Below are positions 7,946 through 15,341 of a stretch of 64,000 bases of DNA, piece after piece. Both the position numbers and the translations under genes were made by a program. The notes beneath the pieces were generated by a model. The model made no database searches. It saw only the letters and a program-made list of their open reading frames with translations, and was not told where the DNA came from. The first letter of the stretch is position 1. Every line of letters begins with the position of its first letter. Origin of the DNA: JAAYZH01 sp964479695 (GTDB taxonomy: Bacteria > Bacillota > Clostridia > Saccharofermentanales > Fastidiosipilaceae); NCBI GenBank assembly GCA_964479695.1, contig CAYZSO010000001.1:114016-178015 (forward strand). Direction: 5' to 3'.

Positions 7946-8821
7946 TTACGTGAATGACTTCAGCAAGCCTTCCAGCGTCTCATCATCGGCTTGATGTGAG
8001 GTAAGCGTTCCCATTTCATTCAGAACCCGGTTCTGACTCTTGTAAGTCGGCAGCGGGACGTTGTAAATGATTCCGGTAGGAATCCCGTCATCACTGAAGG
8101 TCGAAGCCGTTTTCAGAGCCAGTTCCCAATCGGTCGGATCATAGTCAGCCGGCAGAGGGCGGACACGATCTTTATACCATTGGAAGGTATTGACCTTATT
8201 GAACGAAACACAGGGCTGGAAGATGTCGATCAGCGCATAGCCATCATATTGGATGGCGGCCTTGAGGATCTCCTTAAACTGAGCCGCATCGCCACTAAAA
8301 GCCCTGGCAACGAAACCAGCACCTAAGGTCAAAGCGTTCAAGACAGGATTAAAGGGCGTATTGTGCACACCGGCTGTTTGCACAGAAGTGACAAAGCCCC
8401 GGAGCGCGGTCGGGGAGGCTTGGCCCTTGGTCAAGCCATAGACCTGGTTATCGTGAGCGATGTGTGTGAAATTTACATTGCGGCGGACAGCGGCCATGAA
8501 GTGGTTGCCCCCTTCGCCGAAACTGTCGCCATCACCGGTATTGATAATGACAGTGAGGTCGTCATTGGCGATTTTCGCTGCACTGGCAGAAGCAAGTGAA
8601 CGTCCGTGCAGGCCGCAGAAGCGGTTGGCAGAGATGTACTGTGGGGTTTTCGCAGCCTGTCCGATTCCGGCAGCCAACAAGACCTTATGCGGGTCCAGCT
8701 CCAGCTCATTCAGGACATCCTTGAGGGCCGCTTGGATCGCGAAATTTCCGCAACCCGGGCACCAAGCTGTATTGTAGCTAATAAAATCCGTCTGGGGACT
8801 CGTTTGAATTGTAAGTGACAT
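7946..8821 (-). CDS. korB: 2-oxoacid:ferredoxin oxidoreductase, beta subunit (KorB type)
   Basis: The 291-residue thiamine diphosphate-binding subunit of a CoA-dependent 2-oxoacid:ferredoxin oxidoreductase. Visible are the N-terminal iron-sulfur cysteines C21 and C24 (WCPGCGN), the FCGLHGRSL segment, the ThDP/magnesium motif GDGDSFGEGGNHF, and the late cysteine in QPCVSFNK. The complex oxidatively decarboxylates a 2-oxoacid (2-oxoglutarate or a similar acid) and reduces ferredoxin. The substrate cannot be read from sequence. A GGAGG site precedes the ATG. The gene lies 12 bp behind korA, so the two form an operon. Confidence 0.93.
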   Translation of the reverse strand: MSLTIQTSPQTDFISYNTAWCPGCGNFAIQAALKDVLNELELDPHKVLLAAGIGQAAKTPQYISANRFCGLHGRSLASASAAKIANDDLTVIINTGDGDSFGEGGNHFMAAVRRNVNFTHIAHDNQVYGLTKGQASPTALRGFVTSVQTAGVHNTPFNPVLNALTLGAGFVARAFSGDAAQFKEILKAAIQYDGYALIDIFQPCVSFNKVNTFQWYKDRVRPLPADYDPTDWELALKTASTFSDDGIPTGIIYNVPLPTYKSQNRVLNEMGTLTSHQADDETLEGLLKSFT

Positions 8822-8833
8822 AAATACCTCCGC

Positions 8834-10609
8834 TTACTTGATGATTTCCATAACACGATCGGTGACTTCGGCGCTGGAAAGCGCGCGTCCGTCATACTTG
8901 AGAACATTGGCCGTCATATTGATGCCCGTTTCGCGCCTGATCAAGGCACCCAGTTGACCGTCTGAATTCTGTTCCACATTAATAATGTGCTTCGCATGTT
9001 TCGCAGCTTCGGTGAGTTTGCCGGTAGGCAGCGGCCACATATCGCCAAACACCAGGACATTCACATCCGTGCCTTGTTCCGTGAATTTGGTCACGGCCTC
9101 ACGAACCGTTCCGTCCAGCGAACCCCAGCAGACCAGCAAGGTCTCCGCGTCCGATTTGCCATATTGATCCGGTTCTCGCAGATCTTCCGCAACAAAGGTC
9201 TCCATCTTGCGATTCCTCTTATCGGTCTGTTCCACCCTAACTTCGGCAGATTCCGAAATGAAACCATATTCATCGTGTTCATCGGTATCCGCGGAAACGA
9301 AGGCATAAGGGTTACCGGGGATAAGGCGGGGGCTGATGCCGTTCTCCGTGACGCGATAGCGCTTATATTCGGAGGCAGCAAGCTGTTTCTCCTTCATCTC
9401 TCCTGAGGGAGTGTCCCCTCTCACTTCGCCTTCTTTATAGGCCAAAGCCTCCTCCGGCGACTGTCCCGGTTTCACTTTCTTGACCTTGCTGAGGTCATAG
9501 TGAGGCACGGTTGCTGTACCGTCAGCCAAGTACTGGTCAGTCAGCAAGATGACCGGCATTTGGTATTTCTCAGCGAGATAAAGCGCTCTCGCAGCCTGAT
9601 AGAAGGCATCCTCATGGCTCTTCACGGCCAGAACCGCCTTCGGATATTCGCCGTTCCCGGCAAAAATCGCCATGTTGAGGTCCCCTTGTTCCGTGCGGGT
9701 CGGGAAACCGGTAACAGGACCCGGGCGCATCGCGTCTGCAATAACCACCGGAATTTCCTGCATGCCGGCCATCGCAATCGCTTCTAACTTCAGTTGGAAG
9801 CCTCCGCCGGAAGTGCCGGTCATCGCAACCGCCCCTGCATAGGAAGCACCGACAGCCATGTTGATACCGGCCAGTTCATCTTCCGCCTGCTCAACGACAA
9901 TCCCGGTCTGGTCCATAACCTGAGCCAGATACTCCATAATTGAAGTCGAGGGGGACATCGGGTACGCCGAATAGAATTGCAAACCGGCAGCCAAGGCGCC
10001 CAGGGCAATCGCCTGATTCCCGTTCAAGGTCAACCATTCGCGGTAATCTACAGGGTCACTTGCTTCTTCCTTATGGATTGCGCGTGCAGCTCTTCTCACT
10101 TGTTCGTCTGTAATCAGGTCGTAACCTCGCTCCGCTGATTTCACATTGACATCAAGGATCTTGGCCTTCATCGACAAACTGAAAATTTCTTCCATCTTTT
10201 CGCGCGGTAAATCAAAAAGACGAATCAGAGCGCCGACCGCCACAGAGGAAGCGGCCTTCACATTGCCCAATTCCTTGGCAATTTGATTCATGGGTAGGAA
10301 GATCACTCTTGGGTCATCACTCTTGAGACTCTCGTCCGCCAGAACGAAACCTTCTTCACGAAGTTCATCCATATGGAGATCAATCGAATCCTGGTTGAGC
10401 GCAAGAATACCATCTACCTGAAAATCATGGGTGTATACCGGATTACGTGAAATCCGCATATACGTAAAATTGTGTCCTCCGCGAACTCGGGACATCAGGT
10501 CTTTGGTCGAGAAAATGTTGAAACCGTTATGTTTGAGATACTTCTCAAAAACCTGGCCGGTCGTTTCGATTCCTTGACCGGCTGCCCCTCCGATGAGCAA
10601 ATTAAACAT
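8834..10609 (-). CDS. korA: 2-oxoacid:ferredoxin oxidoreductase, fused gamma-alpha subunit (KorA type)
   Basis: A 591-residue subunit with the gamma domain at the N-terminus (NLLIGGAAGQGIETTGQVF, residues 3-21, to about 190), followed by the pyrimidine-binding alpha domain (ALAAGLQFYSAYPMSPSTSI near residue 210) and a C-terminal domain II. This gamma-alpha fusion is the usual two-subunit architecture for such enzymes in anaerobes. AGGAGGT precedes the ATG. A linker of about 70 charged residues (around 400-470) is less conserved. The copy of GGCCAAAGCC at 9440 falls within this gene. It works with korB immediately downstream. Together with fused NfnAB it indicates ferredoxin-based electron flow. 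Confidence 0.92.
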   Translation of the reverse strand: MFNLLIGGAAGQGIETTGQVFEKYLKHNGFNIFSTKDLMSRVRGGHNFTYMRISRNPVYTHDFQVDGILALNQDSIDLHMDELREEGFVLADESLKSDDPRVIFLPMNQIAKELGNVKAASSVAVGALIRLFDLPREKMEEIFSLSMKAKILDVNVKSAERGYDLITDEQVRRAARAIHKEEASDPVDYREWLTLNGNQAIALGALAAGLQFYSAYPMSPSTSIMEYLAQVMDQTGIVVEQAEDELAGINMAVGASYAGAVAMTGTSGGGFQLKLEAIAMAGMQEIPVVIADAMRPGPVTGFPTRTEQGDLNMAIFAGNGEYPKAVLAVKSHEDAFYQAARALYLAEKYQMPVILLTDQYLADGTATVPHYDLSKVKKVKPGQSPEEALAYKEGEVRGDTPSGEMKEKQLAASEYKRYRVTENGISPRLIPGNPYAFVSADTDEHDEYGFISESAEVRVEQTDKRNRKMETFVAEDLREPDQYGKSDAETLLVCWGSLDGTVREAVTKFTEQGTDVNVLVFGDMWPLPTGKLTEAAKHAKHIINVEQNSDGQLGALIRRETGINMTANVLKYDGRALSSAEVTDRVMEIIK

Positions 10610-10866
10610 TGTCTTACCTCCTAAGTAAAGTGGGTCTACTCCTTATTAGTGTACCTGACCTGAAAATTTCATTCTGAGCCATTCTGCCTTTATCACTTTA
10701 TCCCGTATGAAATTTGTGATTCAGGCCAAAACCCGCAACCAATTTGTTACCAATGCGCATTGTATAATGGAAGGACTCAAGTAGATGATCCGAGTTTGCT
10801 TACTCGAGGTAAATTAGCCTGGAAAGTTCACCCGTTTAGATCAAGGGTGAGAATTGAGGTGCTTCT
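10610..10866. other. Divergent intergenic region between korA and the DUF488 gene
   Basis: A TATAAT box lies at 10763-10768 on the plus strand, but no good -35 box is placed 16-18 bp before it. The transcript leader before the DUF488 gene could form two small hairpins, CGAGT/ACTCG (about 10791-10806) and CACCC/GGGTG (about 10829-10848). I see no known riboswitch consensus. A korAB promoter must lie on the minus strand but I could not place one convincingly. Confidence 0.35.
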
Positions 10867-11211
10867 ATGAAATTCCAAGTAAAACGAATCTATGAGCCAA
10901 AAGACGCTGCCGATGGCCTTCGAGTCTTAATCGATCGCCTGTGGCCCCGCGGAGTCAGCAAGGAAGAGGCTGCAATCGATTTTTGGCCGAAGGATCTGAC
11001 ACCCAGCGGGCATTTGCGCAAAGACTATCATGACGGCGTGCTGAAGTATGAAGAATTCGCAGCCCGTTATGAAGAGGAGTTGGAGCAAGCAACGATTCCC
11101 CAAGAGCTGACAGGCGTTGGGAAAGCGGTTCTCTTATCGGCTGTCAAAGACGTACCGAGAAGTCACGTGCCGGTGCTTCTTGCCTGGTTAGAGCGTAAGC
11201 AGAAAGAATAA
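10867..11211 (+). CDS. DUF488 family protein (YeaO-like)
   Basis: A 114-residue cytosolic protein with the DUF488 pattern: KRIYEPKDAADGLRVLIDRL at residues 6-25, then WPRGVSKEEA, FWPKDLTPS and a C-terminal VLLSAVKD. Members are small, widely distributed and without an established function. Length is normal. The gene stands alone between a divergent korAB operon and fhs, with about 400 bp of non-coding DNA after it. GAGGTG lies before the ATG. Confidence 0.88.
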   Translation: MKFQVKRIYEPKDAADGLRVLIDRLWPRGVSKEEAAIDFWPKDLTPSGHLRKDYHDGVLKYEEFAARYEEELEQATIPQELTGVGKAVLLSAVKDVPRSHVPVLLAWLERKQKE

Positions 11212-11343
11212 AACGCCAGTAAGAGACGCAGCAGAGAGAATCACTTACTAGAGAGAGAGGCCGGAACGAAATTGCTGAATAATCTTCACATTCTTTCACA
11301 TTCGTTTAATTCTCTTATCACCTTTCTGTTGTTTAATAAGGTT

Positions 11344-11372
11344 GTAGCACAAGCGATTGCTACTCCTCTTTT
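11344..11372 (+). terminator. Possible terminator after the DUF488 gene
   Basis: GTAGCA and TGCTAC form a 6-bp stem with an 8-nt loop, followed by TCCTCTTTTTT. The stem is short and the gene end is 130 bp upstream. Confidence 0.4.
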
Positions 11373-11587
11373 TTCATTATTTTTCTCCTCTTGTTCGAGA
11401 CCTCGGTTGTGGCTGCCGGGGTCTTGGCAATTTCAGGGGTAATTTTCCGGTACCTTCCGGTGTGATCTATAGGCAACACCGCCTGGAACTTCTTCAGGGA
11501 CTTCCCCGGCATTTTCCCTTCGTAAGGTGCCGCGATTTGGGGCGGTTCGGGGGCTTTGGCCGAAGCCTTCCTAGTGGTAAGATAGTA

Positions 11588-11613
11588 CCTGAATAATTTT
11601 CGATTCAGGGGGG
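11588..11613 (+). promoter_or_regulatory. Hairpin overlapping the fhs ribosome-binding site
   Basis: CCTGAAT (11588-11594) pairs with ATTCAGG (11603-11609), with an 8-nt loop. The 3' arm runs into the G-rich ribosome site (11608-11613) of fhs, whose ATG is at 11619. Folding could limit translation. Confidence 0.4.
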
Positions 11614-11618
11614 ATCAC

Positions 11619-13286
11619 ATGAAGACCGATGTTGAAATCGCACAGGAAACGAAACTTCTGCCAATTTCCGAGATTGCCGGAAACTTGGGACTTCGTGAAG
11701 AGGAGTTTAATCCTTACGGCCGGGACAAGGCGAAGTTGTCACTTGATGTCCTATCTTCCAGACGAAATCGTCGGGATGGCAAACTGATCTTAGTGACCGC
11801 CATCAATCCGACACCTGCCGGTGAGGGGAAGACGACGACGAATGTGGGTCTATCCATGGCGCTGAACCGGATGGGGAAGAAGGCGATCACGACGCTTCGC
11901 GAACCCTCCTTGGGACCTTGTTTCGGGATGAAGGGCGGAGCTGCCGGCGGTGGTTATGCCCAGGTCTTGCCGATGGATGATATCAACTTGCATTTTACCG
12001 GTGACTTCCATGCCATATCTGCTGCCCACAACCTCCTGGCTGCGATGCTGGACAACAGCCTTTACCAGGGTAATCCCCTGCGAATCGATCCGAAACGCGT
12101 TGTGTGGAAGCGGGTGGTGGACATGAACGACCGGTCGCTTCGCAATATTGTTGTTGGTTTGGGTTCGCGCGGGGATGGCGTTGTGCGGGAAACGGGCTAC
12201 GATATCACCGTTGCTTCGGAGATTATGGCGATCCTCTGTCTGACCACAGGTCTTGCTGATCTGAAGGACAGGCTCGGGCGGATGATTGTGGCCTATACCT
12301 ATGACAATGAACCGGTTACGGCGGATGATCTGGGGGCTGTCGGCGCGATGGCGCTCTTGCTGAAAGATGCGATTTTGCCGAATCTGGTCCAGACGACGGA
12401 AAACACGCCCGCCATTATTCATGGAGGACCTTTTGCGAATATCGCCCACGGCTGTAATTCGATTCTGGCTACGAGGACGGCTTTGAAATTGGCGGACTAT
12501 GTTGTGACAGAAGCCGGTTTCGGTGCTGACCTTGGTGCGGAGAAATTCTTTGATATTGTTTGTCGACAGAACGATCTTCACCCGGATGCGGTCGTACTTG
12601 TGGCTACCGTTCGCGCACTGAAATTCAATGGTGGCCAAGCTAAGGACGATTTGAAGCGGGAGGACTTGGTGGCTTTGGCCGATGGAATCTGTAATCTGGA
12701 GCAACACCTGGAGAACCTGCAGAAATTTGGCGTTCCTGTTGTTGTTGCGATCAACCGTTTCCCGACCGATTTTGAGGCGGAACTCCAATTCTTGCAATCG
12801 AGCATCCGTCAGAAAGGAACCGAAGTGGTCTTGTCTGATGTGTTCGCTCAAGGGAGTGAAGGTGGGATGGCTCTCGCGGAGAAAGTAGTGGACTTGTGCG
12901 AGAGAAGAAGCAATTTCCAAGTGCTCTACTCGGACGACCTGACTTTGCGGGAGAAAATTTCGGTCATTGCACGTGAGATCTACCGCGCGGATGGCGTTGA
13001 TCTGGCCCCCGGCGTCTTAACTCAGTTGCGGAATCTGGAGAAGCGCGGTTTCGGCAAGCTCCCCGTCTGCATGGCGAAGACGCAATACTCATTCACCGAT
13101 GATCCCAAGAAGCTGGGCGCTCCCAGAGATTTCCGTATCACCGTGCGCGAAGTCAGGATCAGTGCGGGTGCGGGTTTCATCGTCTGCCTCACCGGAGAGA
13201 TCATGACGATGCCGGGACTTCCGAAGGAGCCGGCGGCGGTTCATATGGATATCTCTGAGGATGGGACCATTACCGGACTATCCTGA
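11619..13286 (+). CDS. fhs: Formate-tetrahydrofolate ligase
   Basis: A 555-residue enzyme of normal family length that makes 10-formyltetrahydrofolate from formate, ATP and tetrahydrofolate. The P-loop NPTPAGEGKTTTNVG contains G68, K71 and T72. LREPSLGPCFGMKGGAAGGG, residues 93-112, is a family signature, and NIAHGCNSILAT and VTEAGFGADLGAEKF are also typical. The enzyme supplies one-carbon units for purines and formyl-Met, or serves the methyl branch of acetogenic metabolism; no other Wood-Ljungdahl genes are in view. GCTTTGGCC encodes Ala-Leu-Ala near 12671. The ribosome site is part of a hairpin, and a promoter for the topoisomerase pair follows the stop codon closely. Confidence 0.97.
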   Translation: MKTDVEIAQETKLLPISEIAGNLGLREEEFNPYGRDKAKLSLDVLSSRRNRRDGKLILVTAINPTPAGEGKTTTNVGLSMALNRMGKKAITTLREPSLGPCFGMKGGAAGGGYAQVLPMDDINLHFTGDFHAISAAHNLLAAMLDNSLYQGNPLRIDPKRVVWKRVVDMNDRSLRNIVVGLGSRGDGVVRETGYDITVASEIMAILCLTTGLADLKDRLGRMIVAYTYDNEPVTADDLGAVGAMALLLKDAILPNLVQTTENTPAIIHGGPFANIAHGCNSILATRTALKLADYVVTEAGFGADLGAEKFFDIVCRQNDLHPDAVVLVATVRALKFNGGQAKDDLKREDLVALADGICNLEQHLENLQKFGVPVVVAINRFPTDFEAELQFLQSSIRQKGTEVVLSDVFAQGSEGGMALAEKVVDLCERRSNFQVLYSDDLTLREKISVIAREIYRADGVDLAPGVLTQLRNLEKRGFGKLPVCMAKTQYSFTDDPKKLGAPRDFRITVREVRISAGAGFIVCLTGEIMTMPGLPKEPAAVHMDISEDGTITGLS

Positions 13287-13297
13287 TTTGAGGTCCG

Positions 13298-13306
13298 TGT
13301 TATAAT
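13298..13306 (+). promoter_or_regulatory. Extended -10 promoter before the topoisomerase pair
   Basis: TGTTATAAT is a perfect extended -10 element 32 bp before ATG 13339, with no good -35 box. The same GTGTTATAAT string precedes phoH. Confidence 0.55.
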
Positions 13307-13338
13307 CGGGTTTGCTATTTCAAGAGACCGGAGACACT

Positions 13339-15327
13339 ATGCCTCAGAAACAAGTTTACGATAATGACAGTATTTCAGCCCTGAAGGGCGCGGACCGAGT
13401 TCGGCTGCGCCCCGGGGTTATTTTTGGTTCCGACGATATCATCGGCGTGCAACATGCTTTTTTCGAGATTCTTTCCAACTCGATTGACGAGGCTAGGGAA
13501 GGCTACGGGAAGCGTATTGAGATCACCCGGTATAAAGACCATAGTATTGAAATTCAAGACTTTGGTCGCGGGATCCCGTTGGACTATAACAACAAGGAGA
13601 AACGCTACAACTGGGAACTGGTGTATTGCGAACTCTATGCCGGTGGCAAATACAACACTCTGGAAGGTGAGAATTACGAATATTCCCTGGGCCTTAATGG
13701 TTTAGGTGCATGTGCCACGCAGTATGCGTCGGAGTTTTTTGATGTGGAAGTTTGCCGTGACGGGACGGTTTTCAATCTGCACTTTGAAAAAGGGAATAAC
13801 ATCGGAGGACTCAAGAAGTCTCCGGCTCCAAAGTCTCGCCCCACAGGGACCATCCAACGCTTCAAATTGGATCGAGATGTTTTCACCGAGGTGGAGATCC
13901 CTGATGAATATTTTCTGAATACGCTGAAACGTCAGGCAATCGTGAATGCCGGCGTGACTTTTTATTTCAAGGATGAAATCAGCGGAACGACCGAATCTTT
14001 CCTCTATCCGGAAGGTATTTTGGGCTTCGTTCAGGAAGTGAACCAGGAGAAAGGGATTTCCAAACCGGTCATTTGGCAAGCGGAAGGGCAAGGGCAGGAC
14101 CGCAAGGACCGTCCGATCTACAAGCTCAAAGTGGAACTGGCCTTTTGTTTCAATAATGAGAGTCCTCTCCAAGAGTACTACCATAACTCGTCCTGGCTGG
14201 AATATGGCGGTTCACCGGAGAAGGCCGTGCGACTGGGATTCACGAATGCCTTGGACAAATTGATCAAGCAGAAAGATAAATACAAGGCCAACGAGCAGCA
14301 CATCACGTGGCAGGATGTCAGCGACTCACTGATCTGTGTGGTGAATTCTTTCTCCACGCAGACTTCTTACGAGAATCAAACGAAGAAGGCCATCAACAAC
14401 CGTTTTATCCAGAATTACATTACGGATCTGATTCGCGAACGCCTGGAGATCTGGGCAATTGAGAGCCAGCAAGAAGCCGATCGCGTGATGGAGCAGCTTC
14501 TGATCAATAAACGTTCGCGTGAGAGTGCGGAGAAACAGCGAATCACGGTTAAGCGCAATTTGATGGGTAATCTGGACATCAATAATCGAGTGAAGAATTT
14601 TGTGGACTGCCGTTCCCGCGATGTCGACAAACGCGAAGTCTATATCGTGGAGGGGAATTCGGCGTTAGGTTCGGTCAAAATGGGCCGAAATGCTGAGTTT
14701 CAGGCGGTTATTCCGATCCGAGGTAAGATTTTGAATTGCCTGAAGGCGGATCTCACCCAGATCTTTAAGAGTGATATTATTACGGATTTGATGAAGGTGA
14801 TCGGCACCGGAGTTGAAGTGACAACGAAGAATAATAAACAGATCTCCCCGTTCGATATTGATGCCTTGCGTTGGAACAAGATCATCATCTGCACAGACGC
14901 CGATGTGGATGGTTTCCAGATCAGGACACTGCTTCTCGCGATGTTTTATCGATTGACTCCCACTCTGATTAATTCCGGGAAGATTTATATTGCGGAATCG
15001 CCGCTCTATGAATTGACTTATCGCAAGGGCAGAGAAGAGAAAACCTTGTTCGCCTTCGATGACAAAGAGAAAAACGCTTTGATTGCTGAATATGGCCAGC
15101 AAAATCTCCATATCCAACGGTCGAAGGGTTTAGGTGAGAATGAACCGGAAATGATGTGGGAGACCACGATGAATCCGGAAACCAGGCGCCTTATTCAAGT
15201 GCAAGCGGAAGACCCTGAGAAGATGGCCAAGACCTTTGACATGCTGCTGGGAGACAATCTTCAGGGACGCAAACAACATATCGAGGATCATGGCCACCTT
15301 TATCTGGATATGCTGGATCTTGACTGA
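13339..15327 (+). CDS. parE: Type IIA DNA topoisomerase, ATPase (B) subunit, ParE/GyrB-like and divergent
   Basis: ATG 13339 after GGAG gives 662 residues; an upstream in-frame ATG at 13312 lacks a ribosome site. The product has a GHKL ATPase domain (EILSNSIDEAREG, IQDFGRGIPL, LGLNGLGA), a transducer domain and a TOPRIM domain. The TOPRIM signatures differ from typical GyrB/ParE: EGNSALGSVKMGR instead of the usual EGDSAGGSAKQGR, and CTDADVDGFQIR instead of TDADVDGAHIR. The key acidic residues of DADVD remain. With the A subunit 14 bp downstream it should form a heterotetramer that relaxes, decatenates or supercoils DNA. The divergence suggests a second, lineage-specific enzyme beside a canonical gyrase; gyrase versus topoisomerase IV cannot be settled here. 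Confidence 0.88.
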   Translation: MPQKQVYDNDSISALKGADRVRLRPGVIFGSDDIIGVQHAFFEILSNSIDEAREGYGKRIEITRYKDHSIEIQDFGRGIPLDYNNKEKRYNWELVYCELYAGGKYNTLEGENYEYSLGLNGLGACATQYASEFFDVEVCRDGTVFNLHFEKGNNIGGLKKSPAPKSRPTGTIQRFKLDRDVFTEVEIPDEYFLNTLKRQAIVNAGVTFYFKDEISGTTESFLYPEGILGFVQEVNQEKGISKPVIWQAEGQGQDRKDRPIYKLKVELAFCFNNESPLQEYYHNSSWLEYGGSPEKAVRLGFTNALDKLIKQKDKYKANEQHITWQDVSDSLICVVNSFSTQTSYENQTKKAINNRFIQNYITDLIRERLEIWAIESQQEADRVMEQLLINKRSRESAEKQRITVKRNLMGNLDINNRVKNFVDCRSRDVDKREVYIVEGNSALGSVKMGRNAEFQAVIPIRGKILNCLKADLTQIFKSDIITDLMKVIGTGVEVTTKNNKQISPFDIDALRWNKIIICTDADVDGFQIRTLLLAMFYRLTPTLINSGKIYIAESPLYELTYRKGREEKTLFAFDDKEKNALIAEYGQQNLHIQRSKGLGENEPEMMWETTMNPETRRLIQVQAEDPEKMAKTFDMLLGDNLQGRKQHIEDHGHLYLDMLDLD

Positions 15328-15341
15328 GTGAGGAGGAAGGT

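Larger units (their letters stand above)
11212..11618. other. 407-bp intergenic region before fhs
   Basis: No convincing gene is seen. It holds a possible terminator for the DUF488 gene (11344-11372), a G-U containing hairpin GACCTCGG/CCGGGGTC near 11398-11423, one GGCTTTGGCC motif at 11552-11561, a poor promoter-like TAAGAT at 11578-11583 and a hairpin overlapping the fhs ribosome site. I looked for the ZTP (pfl) riboswitch that often precedes fhs and did not find its conserved segments. Confidence 0.5.

Noticed and set aside
11357..11596. A 79-codon frame in the gap before fhs
   Set aside because: No ribosome site or recognisable domain, and it runs across hairpins.
11212..11618. ZTP (pfl) riboswitch before fhs
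   Set aside because: The conserved core segments of the ZTP class could not be found; only a partial CCGCCTGG near 11485 is present, without the matching upstream element.
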